Below, one piece after another: positions 11,561 to 21,693 of a stretch of 64,000 bases of DNA. The translations under genes were made by a program, and so were the position numbers. Position 1 is the stretch's first letter. Each line of letters starts with the position of its first letter. Under the pieces are notes generated by a model. That model was not told the origin of the DNA. It ran no database searches and worked only from the letters and a program-made list of their open reading frames with translations. Location: contig OZ020594.1 in the NCBI GenBank assembly GCA_963971535.1, forward strand, positions 115,293,127 to 115,357,126, in the 5' to 3' direction. This stretch comes from Notolepis coatsorum. Its lineage: Eukaryota; Chordata; Actinopteri; Aulopiformes; Paralepididae.

Positions 11561-13389
11561 TCATATAGAATTCATATGTATCCCAGTCTACACGGCCGGG
11601 GGTAAAAATTGTTTGCATTTTTACATTCCACCACCCTCCCATAGAGAGGAGACGGAAATCCCCAGAGAGACTTCCCACGCGAGCTGTACAGATTGAAAAG
11701 AATATATTGCACCTTGAGCCATGTAAAAGTTTGGTTTTAGGGCTCTCCGGGGAGGAGGCACTGAACCCATACACACTCAATAATCGAAATGAATCGAATA
11801 CACACACAATAGAGTAGGACTCCTTCTTGAGGTTCCACTCACCTTATCAATCTGAGGAGGAGGCTCTGTACTCTGAGGAGGCTCCCTCACATGGAAGGAG
11901 AGTCCCAACTCACAGAAGGCCCGAATAGGAGCTTCGTGAGGAGGAGCCCTGACCACCCCCGTTTTAAACAGATCCATCATATGGACCTGAACAGCACACA
12001 GAAGTCCTACCAACAGAGACGCGCACGGTGACGTACTCTATGGCGGGGGAATTTCTGCGGTGCACACGCCCAATATTCCAGGGCGTGGGACCAGGAAACT
12101 CCCCCCCCCCCCTCACCCTGTAACGTGCCGAACCGCAACGTGACAGGAACCTTGAAGGACAGGTGGGTTTACCCCTGACCAACAGAAAAAAGGGGGAGGA
12201 AAGGTTACCAGTTCACCCCTTTACGACCCCACACCCATGATACGATGTAATGACAAAAAGAGAGAATGACAGTCATAGTCAGCTCCACGAAACGTCTAAC
12301 AGCTTCACACAGCGCATGTGCTAACCTGCTATCTGATTTTTACTAAGGAAAAAACACAGAATAGAGAGGGCTCTCCAAGAGCCCCGGTACCACACTTACA
12401 CAGGTGCTTCTGTGGCCAGCCCAACCCAGTTGTAGGTCACATGACACACACAACCCATCATCACCTACAAAAAATGGCAAAAACACTACAGAGGAACGCC
12501 GTTTTTCATAATGAGAGAATACATAATTCTCGATTAGTATCGGCCACAGGCCTTGCTAAGCACACATGAAAAGCGACCAAACAATCTTTTCTTTTAGGAA
12601 AATAAAGTTTCTCAAGCAGGTTTAGCACAACCTCAGCAATCAAGCTAAGGGTTACATCGTATCCCTACCACACAGTGACACAATGTAGTGCAACAACATG
12701 TCTGAGAGGAGGATGAAGAAGTCCCCAGGGAACTGGGGGGAAAACACAACCCTCCTACTTTACCCTTAATACAGCCAGTTGAACAGGTAAACCTGTTAAT
12801 ATGTGAACACACTGTTCATTGTCATTACAGGCTGAGAGAAGAATCATTCTTTACTCATATGTCACTAAGCATAGCTTTATAGGTTAGTTTAACCCCCTTA
12901 GTTGAGAGTGCTCGGTACAAGAACACATGAAGTTTCTCAACACAACAAACCAGATCATTTTCACATCTGTAATAAACAACCCTATTTGCATGGAGAAGCT
13001 AATACCAGTGACAAGACAATTCACACATAACTCGCATCGTATCCTAAATGTAGTGCAGCAACACTCGTTTTGGAAAACATCGTTATTTACAAAACATTTA
13101 GAAGGGAAAGCAAGAAGACATGCTCAAGGTCTGGTCCAGACCTTGCCTACCCGGAGCGTAGATCAAGCGAAGTGCAGTCTTAAGGCACCGTAGTAAACAC
13201 AGCCGTTCTGTGTTGTCGATCTGGGCAGCGTCGCCGCTCCATCCCGTCGCTACGGTCCCCCTTGTTGACGCAGTCCTTGCCATCCTGGCCCAGGGCAGGT
13301 TTGACGAACATCCTCTGTCAAAGATGACGTCATAGTCAAGAGTGTTTAAAACATGTTATAATCAAAGCACGTTCAACAGAGTAGCATTA

Positions 13390-13575
13390 AGCTAACGGCC
13401 GCTCTAACCGTCGGGCGCTACCGCCCCTGCCCGCGAGACGCCGAGCGAACGGCGCACGCGACCAGAGGGGAGACTTCAAATCCCCCCCGCCTCTCCCCGT
13501 GAGGGAGAGGGGAGTTGGGAACCGCGGCGGTGCGCGAGGGGCCGGAGCCACCCCGCGCTGGGCCTCGGCCGATAG
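13390..13575. other. GC- and CpG-rich block
   Basis: This block is far richer in CpG than its surroundings and contains an imperfect inverted repeat (CTCTCCCCGTGAGGGAGAGG). It may be a promoter or leader region of the surrounding element. No initiator or TATA motif is clear. Confidence 0.4.
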
Positions 13576-14682
13576 CAGCAAGCTAACGTTTCCTAGCCTA
13601 GCCTAGGTAGGCCACCTAGTGATCACAGCAGGCTAGCGCCGCAGCTAACAGCTGACTGGCTAACAGTAGGCCACCACTAGCACGTAAGCTAAGCAGCTAT
13701 CACCTGAACTTGTACACAATGATATAACACTCACTCAGACAGGCTGCCGTTCTGAAACCCTCCTCACTTTTTAAGAGAAAAGAGAAACAAGATGTTAACA
13801 CAGTTTTACAACGGTGATTTTACCAACACCCGACGGAGTCAGCACAATACCAAACTGGCCTGTAGCTGACTTGAACACAGATCTTCCACTAACGAACATC
13901 TATGCCCATATTTCCTCGTGAGGGAATACTCTCATTTGGATATGAAAGATGGGGCCTACACGGTGACAGAGAAAACATCCACTCGTCCAGAAAACACAGG
14001 GATCACCAGTGTTAATGGTCGTGGCCCACTAGTTAAACTATAATGGGCTTCAGATCAAGGTCTTCCGCTGTTGCCTAAGAGGCTGAACAAAAGACCTTAA
14101 TCTGGGGCCGGTGTTCGTAAACATTGTCAGCCAGCCCCCATAGCACTAACAGACAAGTGGAGCCGCAAGCAAAACATCACTCACCAACCTGGAACTCACC
14201 GCTTCTCACAACAGCGGCGCGTCCTACAGTTCAGCTGTGTCCTGAAAGGTTTTACCGCAACCAGCTACAGCAAGGAACTGCAGTTGAGAGGCATGCAGCG
14301 GCGTGCTCCCAATACGAAAACCGGTGGAGGATTATAGAATGATCACCATCTTCCAGACACTCCAGTGACGAAGACAATATCGCCGTATTTTCTCAAATAG
14401 TGAGAGAGAAAATAAAGATATGATGTCAACGTATCTCCTTGTTCTTCCTTTCCTTTCCTTTCTCCACGTCAAGTGGGCATATGAGCAACACGTTGCTTGT
14501 GATGAAATTTGAGAAGGAGATGAGTGTGTGGCACCACCCCTGCTTATGTAGGTAAGCGGATGGGGGTGTGGCCAGATGAATGCTGGCATTTAAAGGTACA
14601 TTTTGAAATGTATTCAGTATATATATGCTGAAGCGAGATATATGTAATATGACGCTGAGCGGGAGCTAGTATGACACAGAAC

Positions 14683-15175
14683 TGGATTTTACATTGTCAA
14701 ACTTTATTTAAATAGTTTACAATCAATCCAAAACGTTTGAAATTCTCATAAACTGTTAATTTATGTAAAGTTTTTGGATGATGAGCAAACAGTGTTTCTC
14801 ATCTTCAGTCAGACATTGGAGCAATCTGGTCAGCATATCATCTTGACTTGATATTTCAAAAATCTCCTGTTCCAAAGCATTATTGAGCAAAAGCTGAACT
14901 ATTTCACAAAGGATGACCACTTAATAATAGTTTCATAAAGGCTAAAACACTGAGAAGCACATTTAATATAATCGTACGACTTTGCTGCAGTCTCGTTCTC
15001 GGCGCTCGCCTCCGCACTGTTTGGAACATATTGGGCACATCTGGCAAACGCACTCAAATCTTGATGAGACTAAAGCCAAACACTTTAATTTAACTATCAG
15101 CAACATTGTTGTGTTGGAACATGGTTAGTTAATCAATACGCTTTAATTTAACTATCAGCAACATTGTTGTGTTGG
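14683..15175. other. Non-coding stretch ending in a duplicated 58 bp unit
   Basis: No gene is visible. A 58 bp unit beginning CTTTAATTTAACTATCAGCA starts at 15083 and repeats from 15141. The second copy is cut after GTTGGAACAT at 15180 by the LTR element that follows, and its remainder (GGTTCGTTAATCAATATG) appears after that element's right duplication. Confidence 0.8.
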
Positions 15176-15180
15176 AACAT

Positions 15181-15904
15181 TGGAGAATTATCCAGCGCCT
15201 TTCCTACAGAGATATTATTATTATTATCATTATTATAGGGGCACTTATTATACAAGTATTATTTATCATCTGGTGCTACCTAGTGGGCGTTTACTGCAAC
15301 TGTAGGACGCCAGGGGACTGAGATGTGGACAGGTGAGACTGAATCAGCGTCTGTGTGACCCACTATTTAAGAGACACTCTTGACCATAGGCTGTAAGGTG
15401 AAAAGCCCTGTGGGCGAACTCGGACTGGCCAACGGTACGTTGCATTGTATGCACCGTTAATATCCGCATTTATCCTTTGATTCATATATCTAGTTACTAA
15501 TTGATGCCGTTTATTTCCTTTCCTTTGTATAGGTAAATAATCTGACTATTTACGATGCTAAATGCTACTGACTGTATCGACTCTGCTGGCTAAGTGCTAC
15601 TACTACTGGCTAAGTGCTACTACTACTGGCTAAATGCTACTACTGCTGGCTAACTGCTAAACAAGTACTACTATCTACAGACTTAAGCTGCTACCAGCTA
15701 ACCGCTTGCTTGATTGACCACCTGGTGATGATGGCATGACAGTTATCCAAATAACGGAATGTTTGGACATGGAGTCCCAATAAATGAACATTCTTGCAAA
15801 GTCCGAATTGTTTCTTTTGGTTCAATTTATAAGTCGTTCGCCTACACTTTTCCAATGGGGACATTTAGTTGACTCATTGACTGAGACCGCTAGATAATTG
15901 GTCA
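15181..15904 (+). repeat. 5' LTR of the BEL/Pao-like element
   Basis: It begins TGGAGAATTATCC and ends GATAATTGGTCA. It contains an AATAAA poly(A) signal near 15779. CTACTACTGGCTAAGTG-type short tandem repeats lie at about 15590-15660. Confidence 0.88.
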
Positions 15905-16129
15905 ATTGTTTACCGTACGCGCCCCGCTATGAGACGGGACGGACGGAACGCAGAAGCAAGTGCCCGCGTGAGATACCATCTCAGCGTCAAGGTGGAACCA
16001 GGACGGAGTGGATACACACGACGGGGCACATCGAGAGGACGCAGTCAGCTCAAGGGAAGTGATAACGTTGATGTTGACTGCTTAGTGGGTTGGAATCGCC
16101 GTATTCCGCCCACATGCTGACTGCTTGAA

Positions 16130-16720
16130 GTGGTGGAGTCGCCGAATTCCATCCAATGCTAACTGCTAACACCGCTAGCCATCCAAAGTGCTAACTGCTA
16201 AGACCGCTAGCCATCCAAATGCTAACACTGCTAGCCAACAAATGCTAACGCTGTTATCAACCAAATGTTAACGCTGCTAGCCATTAACCAACCAATGCTA
16301 ATGCTGTTAGCCAACCAATGCTAACACTGCTAGCCAACCAATGCTAATGCTGTTAGCCAACCAATGCTAACACTGCTAGCCAACCAATGCTAATGCTGTT
16401 AGCCAACCAATGCTAACACTGCTAGCTAACCAATGCTAATGCTGTTAGCCAACCAATGCTAACACTGCTAGCCATCCAATGCTAGCTAAGTGAACATTAT
16501 CATTGACACACCTATGCCTTGGCTGTGTTGAACCTAGCAATTATATTATTGCTCCAAACGCTGTGAACATTATCATGGACACACCTATGCCTTGGCTGTG
16601 TTGAACCAAGCAATTACGTTGTTGCTCCAAAACGCTGTGAACATTATCATTGACACACCTATGCCTTGGCTGTGTTGAACCTTGCTATTATATTGTTGCT
16701 CCAAACGCTGTGAACGTTAC
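16130..16720 (+). repeat. Leader tandem repeats
   Basis: 16140-16490 alternates units such as CCAATGCTAACACTGCTAGC and CCAATGCTAATGCTGTTAGC. 16490-16720 holds three copies of a roughly 85 bp unit that includes ACACACCTATGCCTTGGCTG. Both lie between the 5' LTR and the first gag frame. Their role is unknown; RNA structure or packaging is possible. Confidence 0.85.
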
Positions 16721-17084
16721 TATTGATGAACTGACCTAAAGTAACTACGTTTCATCCGACCGTTTTCAAATTGCTCTTCACGTCGTGAACTGTACTATTA
16801 ATGAATTAACCAAAAGCTGTAACGGTGCTCACCAACTCTATGCTACTTGCTCACTCACATTGTGGTCATTACCAGGTTTCAAGTGAGTGAAGCGAAGCTA
16901 CGTTGACCCACTATACGGTCCCGTCATTATCCCCTGCTGGGAACAGTGTCATTATAATCACACTGCTACACGCCAACTGTACAACTGTGCTTCTGACTGT
17001 TAACCCCATTGTTTACTACTGCCTGTGACCAGTGACTCAGCCGCAAAAGGAGCTCCAGTTGGGGCAACGGCTGACTGGGACAAG

Positions 17085-17945
17085 ATGGAGGGTGTAGATG
17101 TGGAAGAGCTAAAGAAGAGGCGTACTGCAGCGCAGACAGCTTTCACAAGGAGAGCTGACAATGTTGACACCGCATCGCCAGCGGAGCTGGTCAACGACAA
17201 CAAAGCTCTTCAAGTAGAGTTTGCTAAGCTCGTTGACACGACGGGAGCCTATGTTGGAGCATTGGAGGAGGCCGACGGAGCCGCACATGCTACCGTGATA
17301 GCTGACGCCACAGCAAAGAAAGACGCGAGCAAGCAGAGGAAAGCGGCACTGGAGGAGAAGATCTTCTCGGAGGTATGGTCCCGCTTCGTTCAGCCAGAGT
17401 TAGGCCCCCTTGAAGTGGAGTTCAAGGAGGCCTTGGAAGAGACAAAGAGACTCGGCACCCAATGGGCACCCAAAGACAAAAGAGCGTTGGAGGGGAACAA
17501 ATTGGAGAGGAGACTCAACGCCTTCGAACAGATGGTGAGAGAGTGGAGATACTTTCTTCCAACTCCCAACATAGCTGAATTGGGGAAGCGGTACAGGCAC
17601 CTAGACGAGGAAAGAGCAGCACTAATGGACAGGTGGTCGACCCTCCTAGAGCCTGGAGGAAAGGGCGGCGTTGAGCTGGACGATGAGGATGAAGAGGAGG
17701 AAAAGGTACACGACGTTGAAAGGGATGGCGACGTGACCAGCCAACCTGGCGTCGCCAGGGACGCTCCTCAACATGAACTGAAGCTGACCCCTCCCCGTCC
17801 GCCGACGATAAAGGTGCGGTCGCTCATGCCCATTCACCTCCCCAGTGTAACAGCGGTCAAGCAGAGGGCGCTTATGGAAGCCCTCCCTTGCCTCCCGGCA
17901 GCCATGAGGAGGCCTCCAACGCCGTCCATCTCCAGTATGGAGTAG
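17085..17945 (+). CDS. Gag-like coiled-coil protein, first frame
   Basis: I take the ATG at 17085 (MEGVDVEELKKRRTAAQTAF) because the 20 in-frame codons before it begin only after a stop near 17001 and have no ATG. The protein is about 286 residues, rich in Ala, Glu, Lys and Arg, with helical coiled-coil character over the first 200 residues. An acidic run (DDEDEEEE) follows near residue 200. This matches the N-terminal helical part of BEL/Pao Gag proteins. The frame ends in TAG at 17943-17945, overlapping the next frame, which lies at -1. The shift may be a mutation or programmed; I saw no classical slippery heptamer. Confidence 0.65.
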   Translation: MEGVDVEELKKRRTAAQTAFTRRADNVDTASPAELVNDNKALQVEFAKLVDTTGAYVGALEEADGAAHATVIADATAKKDASKQRKAALEEKIFSEVWSRFVQPELGPLEVEFKEALEETKRLGTQWAPKDKRALEGNKLERRLNAFEQMVREWRYFLPTPNIAELGKRYRHLDEERAALMDRWSTLLEPGGKGGVELDDEDEEEEKVHDVERDGDVTSQPGVARDAPQHELKLTPPRPPTIKVRSLMPIHLPSVTAVKQRALMEALPCLPAAMRRPPTPSISSME

Positions 17946-18805
17946 GGACCGCAGGAAGTGGGCCTCTCCATCATGTTGGAAGGCAATCACCCCCACGGGT
18001 AAGACAACCCAGCAGGGAACCCCGTTTCAGTTTATCTGTCACCATCTATATTCATGCCAACCCCACTGACACGCCTCAGTCACGAGGTGACCGTGCCACG
18101 CCACCAGGTGATGAGGGCGCAACGCAGAAAGGTCTCGCTCACCACAGAGACCACCAGGGGGCCCGACATAGGATCAAGCTCGCCGCCATCAATCTACCCA
18201 AATTCTGTGGGGACAGAAGGACCTATTGGCGCTGGCGGGATAACTGGGAGGACCTCCAGGCGCTGGCAGAACCCTCAGGTTTACCAGTGTGTAAACTGTA
18301 TCACCTACTGGACAGTGTGGAAGAGCCAGTGAGGAAGAAGCTTGGGCTGGATCTCTGCAGAACCGCGGATGACATCTTCAGGCTCCTAGACAACCGCTTT
18401 GGGGACAGGAGCGTGACCGCAAGCCTGATCCTCAAGGACCTGGAAGAAGTGCCTGCAGTGCGAAGCAGCCAGTCTAGGCCGATGATAGACCTGGTCCAGG
18501 CAGTGGAAACCGCACTGTATGACCTGAAGGACCTTGGAATGGAGGATGTTATCAAGAACCACTTAACTGTCGCCGCCATAGAGAGGAAGCTGCCTATAGG
18601 CATGAGAGATAAGTGGATCTCCTACGAGCGTGACCCCGCAAATGGCGTCACGCCCAGAAGCTACTTCGACAGGCTCTTGTCATTCCTGAAAGGACAGGAA
18701 AGGATCCTCGAGAGGCTAGCACAGCTGGAGATCAGAACCACCCACGCTGGCGATAGACCAACCCAGCGTGAGATGCTGAGCAACAGAGGTAGTGAAAGAC
18801 AGTAA
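17888..18805 (+). CDS. Gag domain (DUF1759 type), second frame
   Basis: This frame lies at -1 to the preceding one and is open upstream of 17888 to at least 17822, so the two overlap broadly. The diagnostic segment is LPKFCGDRRTYWRWRDNWED, followed by LLDSVEEPVRKKLGL and a helical stretch on to RLLSFLKGQERILERLAQLE. This is the conserved Gag core of BEL/Pao elements, which builds the particle shell. A single TAA at 18803-18805 ends it. The same frame then continues into the zinc-cluster and protease part, so the stop is either a nonsense mutation or a readthrough point. Most likely gag and protease formed one polyprotein. Confidence 0.75.
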   Translation: MPPGSHEEASNAVHLQYGVGTAGSGPLHHVGRQSPPRVRQPSREPRFSLSVTIYIHANPTDTPQSRGDRATPPGDEGATQKGLAHHRDHQGARHRIKLAAINLPKFCGDRRTYWRWRDNWEDLQALAEPSGLPVCKLYHLLDSVEEPVRKKLGLDLCRTADDIFRLLDNRFGDRSVTASLILKDLEEVPAVRSSQSRPMIDLVQAVETALYDLKDLGMEDVIKNHLTVAAIERKLPIGMRDKWISYERDPANGVTPRSYFDRLLSFLKGQERILERLAQLEIRTTHAGDRPTQREMLSNRGSERQ

Positions 18806-18820
18806 TTTACCGGAACAACA

Positions 18821-20146
18821 GTGAGTGATGTCAGGAGGGAGTCCCAGAGGGACCCGTGCACCATGTGTGGAGACAAAGCACATGGAGGGAGACTTTACTT
18901 CTGCCCGGCCTTCAAGAAGGCTTCATTGACGGAGAAGAGAGCCCAGGTGAAAAAGGCAGGGATGTGTGCCAAATGTCTCGATTATCACGGGGTTGACAGC
19001 GGGTGCAGGGAGAGATTCTTCTGCCATGAGGAAGAGGACGGCCCTGTCGAGCATCATTTCCTCCTCTGCCCCAAGACGCAAGGGAGGTGTGAAGCAACCG
19101 AGGAGCCACGAGCTAGGAGAGGACCCCAAGGCCTGACAGAGAAGCAGGAGGAAGTCATCGCTGGGTTTGCGCTCCAAATGGAAGCATTCAAAAAGGCCTT
19201 CACGAACAAAACGACCTCCAAAGTGTGCGCCAGCAAGAGCCTGTTGGACAAAAGCGGCATAAAAGAATACCCAGTCCTCATGATGCTCATGGATGTCACA
19301 ACAAGAGGAGGAGACTGTGTTGGAGCGTTGATGGACCTCGCCTCCAACACCAACTATATCACTCACAGAGCCGCCAAGAGACTCGGGCTGACCGGCGAGC
19401 CAATCACACTGGTCGTGTACGGTGTTGGGAAGATGGCAGTCAAAGTCGATACCAAGAGGTATGTGGTGGCAATCAAGGTATGGACCCCGAAGGGGACCTC
19501 AAGGTGCCATGAGATGCTCTGCTATGGCCTTGAGGACATTGCCAAGGTGGACCGAGTGGTGGACTCTGAGCAGCTGGAGCTGTTCTTCCCACGTGTCCAG
19601 CCAGGAGAACTGACCCGGCCCGAGACCATCGACCTGCTCATCAGCGCCTGGGAAGGTCGCTTAGTCCCACAAAGAGTGGGGAGAGTCGGCGATCTGGTGC
19701 TGTGGGACGGCCCGCTGGGCAAGACTGTGAGTGGTGCGCATCCAGACCTCTTTGAGGGGGTAGAGTTGATGGCACGCCAATCATTGACCCACTTCGCGCA
19801 CTCCATGGGGACGAAGGCCGTCGAAGTGAAGAAGCACCTCGCGGTAGACCTGACCGAGAGTGGCCGCCCGCCTGGAGCGAAGGAGCAACCAGCATCACTC
19901 CCTAACGACCATAGAATCTCACAGTCGGCACTCCTGAGAACGGAGAAAGCCTCAGGAGGGACCTCGCATGGCGTTGAGCCTACACCAGACAGGCCCGGTC
20001 TGGTCAAGGTGGGAGGCGTAATGCCACAGAAGCCAAACCAAAGACACTGGTCCAAAAACGCCCCAAGAGGGACCCCGAGTGGAAAGGAGCCTACACCAGG
20101 CAGACCCGGTCTGGTCAAGGTGGGAGGCGTAACGCCACAGAGGTGA
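18821..20146 (+). CDS. Cys/His-rich region plus retropepsin-like domain
   Basis: In frame with the preceding DUF1759 region after one stop codon. The first 75 residues hold Cys/His clusters (CTMCGDKAHGG, CAKCLDYHGVDSGC, FFCHEEEDGPVEHHFLLC) that resemble BEL/Pao zinc-binding knuckles. A DUF1758-like aspartic protease fold follows at about residues 145-260, with GALMDLASNTNYITHRAAKR at the active-site position. The usual D-S/T-G triad reads D-L-A, so catalysis is doubtful. The C-terminus from about residue 370 is repetitive because it runs into a 111 bp repeat. No reverse transcriptase follows, although BEL/Pao pol normally continues directly from this point. Confidence 0.72.
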   Translation: MSDVRRESQRDPCTMCGDKAHGGRLYFCPAFKKASLTEKRAQVKKAGMCAKCLDYHGVDSGCRERFFCHEEEDGPVEHHFLLCPKTQGRCEATEEPRARRGPQGLTEKQEEVIAGFALQMEAFKKAFTNKTTSKVCASKSLLDKSGIKEYPVLMMLMDVTTRGGDCVGALMDLASNTNYITHRAAKRLGLTGEPITLVVYGVGKMAVKVDTKRYVVAIKVWTPKGTSRCHEMLCYGLEDIAKVDRVVDSEQLELFFPRVQPGELTRPETIDLLISAWEGRLVPQRVGRVGDLVLWDGPLGKTVSGAHPDLFEGVELMARQSLTHFAHSMGTKAVEVKKHLAVDLTESGRPPGAKEQPASLPNDHRISQSALLRTEKASGGTSHGVEPTPDRPGLVKVGGVMPQKPNQRHWSKNAPRGTPSGKEPTPGRPGLVKVGGVTPQR

Positions 20147-20340
20147 GACCAAGGACACTCGTCCAAAAGCGCCTCGAGAGGGACCCCAAGTGGAAAGGAG
20201 CCTACACCAGGCAGACCCGGTCTGGTCAAGGTGGGAGGCACAACGCCACGGAGGCGAGACCAAAGACACTGGCCCAAAAGTACCTCAAGAGGGGCCTCAA
20301 GTGCAAGGAAGCCCACACCAGGCAGGCCCGGTCCTGCAAA
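19960..20340 (+). repeat. 111 bp tandem repeat, about four copies
   Basis: GAGCCTACACCAG-type starts occur near 19977, 20088, 20199 and 20309, giving a 111 bp period. The first copies are coding in the protease frame; later copies run past its stop. Confidence 0.85.
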
Positions 20341-20477
20341 ATGGGATGCATTGACGGGCAAGGAACGCCAAAACACGTCCGATGAACTATGCCTGGCTGG
20401 GCAGGAAGGAGAAGCCCACAGGGCCAACCACGAGGGCGTTGCTGAAACCCTCTCACAATTGAGGAACAATGACTGAA

Positions 20478-20790
20478 TCAAGGACGTCGAAAGCCGCCTG
20501 TTTCTGGCGCAAAGAGAAGGACGTCGAAAGTCGCCTGTTTCTGGCACAAAGAAGGACGTCGAAAGTCGCCTGTTTTTGGCACAAAGAAGGACGTCGAAAG
20601 TCGCCTGTTTCTGGCACAAAGGACGTCGAAAGTCGCCTGTTTCTGGCACAAAGAAGGACGTCGAAAGTCGCCTGTTTCTGGCACAATTGAGGACGCTGAG
20701 GATTGCCTGTTTCTGGCACGATTGAGGATGTCGTGGATTGCCTGTTTTTGGCACAACTGAGGACGTCGAGAATCGCCCGTTGCCGACATA
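20478..20790 (+). repeat. About 35 bp minisatellite, about eight copies
   Basis: The unit contains GGACGTCGAAAGTCGCCTGT followed by TTCTGGCACAAAG. Copies become more divergent to the right (GAGGATGTCGTGGATTGCC). Open frames through it on both strands are repeat artefacts. Confidence 0.9.
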
Positions 20791-20957
20791 ACTTACGTAG
20801 TTTTCATGGACGCCGTTGAGCTACCACTGTAGATAGAACGAGAGTTGTATATTTTCTTTTGTTTCCCTTTAAATATAAGTAGATTTGTATGGGTAGAACA
20901 ATTTGTATGGTTTGGGTAGTTTTCTGAGCCCTTACGGCCAGAATACTAGGTGGGAGG

Positions 20958-21688
20958 TGGAGAATTATCCAGCGCCTTTCCTACAGAGATATTATTATTA
21001 TTATCATTATTATAGGGGCACTTATTATACAAGTATTATTTATCATCTGGTGCCACCTAGTGGGCGTTTACTGTAACTGTAGGACGCCAGGGGACTGAGA
21101 TGTGGACAGGTGAGACTGAATCAGCGTCTGTGTGACGCACTATTTAAGAGACACTCTTGACCATAGGCTGTAAGGTGAAAAGCCCTGTGGGCGAACTCGG
21201 ACTGGCAACGGTACGTTGCATTGTATGCGCCGTTAATATCCACATTTATCCTTTGATTCATATATCTAGTTACTAATTGATGCCGTTTATTTCCTTTCCT
21301 TTGTATAGGTAAATAATCTGACTACTGACCGATGCTAAATGCTACTGACTGTATCGACTCTGCTGGCTAAGTGCTACTACTACTGGCTAAGTGCTACTAC
21401 TACTGGCTAAATGCTACTACTGCTGGCTAACTGCTAAACAAGTACTACTATCTACAGACTTAAGCTGCTACCAGCTACCAGCTAACCGCTTGCTTGATTG
21501 ACCACCTGGTGATGATGGCATGACAGTTATCCAAATAACGGAATGTTTGGACATGGAGTCCCAATAAATGAACATTCTTGCAAAGTCCGAATTGTTTCTT
21601 TTGGTTCAATTTATAAGTCGTTCGCCTACACCCTTCCAATGGGGACATTTAGTTGACTCATTGACTGAGACCGCTAGATAATTGGACA
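20958..21688 (+). repeat. 3' LTR of the BEL/Pao-like element
   Basis: It matches 15181-15904 over its whole length, with about a dozen differences that include a 7 bp duplication near 21475 (CTACCAG repeated). It ends TTGGACA before the AACAT duplication. Confidence 0.88.
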
Positions 21689-21693
21689 AACAT

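Larger units (their letters stand above)
9194..14682. mobile_element. Long inverted-repeat element without recognisable genes
   Basis: The left end (TTCTGTGTCATACTAGCTCC, 9195-9235) is the near-perfect reverse complement of the right end (14641-14682). A 15 bp hairpin (TAGCTCCCGCTCAGC against GCTGAGCGGGAGCTA, 9209-9223 and 9243-9257) sits just inside the left end. Open frames in the GC-rich 9260-11000 part have no motif I recognise and occur on both strands, so I do not call genes. A LINE tail lies at 11404-11560 and a GC-rich block at 13390-13575. Part of 13050-13340 resembles 29110-29355 inside a hAT element. The sequence beside the outer ends (AAAAAAC left, GGATTTTAC right) resembles the continuous stretch near 22160, which suggests an insertion site. 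The superfamily is unknown. Confidence 0.55.
15181..21688 (+). mobile_element. Complete-ended BEL/Pao-like LTR element with gag and protease only
   Basis: Two LTRs in the same orientation (15181-15904 and 20958-21688) are flanked by AACAT on both sides (15176-15180 and 21689-21693). The flanks rejoin to the intact 58 bp unit seen at 15083. A purine-rich tract (GGTGGGAGG) precedes the right LTR. The interior encodes a coiled-coil Gag-like frame, a DUF1759-type Gag domain, CxxC clusters and a retropepsin-like domain, which are hallmarks of BEL/Pao. Reverse transcriptase, RNase H and integrase are absent; sequence after 20146 is minisatellite. The base after the left LTR does not start a TGG primer site. 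About a dozen LTR differences suggest a moderately old insertion. It would need enzymes supplied by another element. Confidence 0.85.

Noticed and set aside
17646..20754. Minus-strand frames of up to 410 codons across the BEL/Pao-like gag and protease
   Set aside because: They are antisense shadows of the plus-strand coding and repeat regions; the plus strand has recognisable domains.
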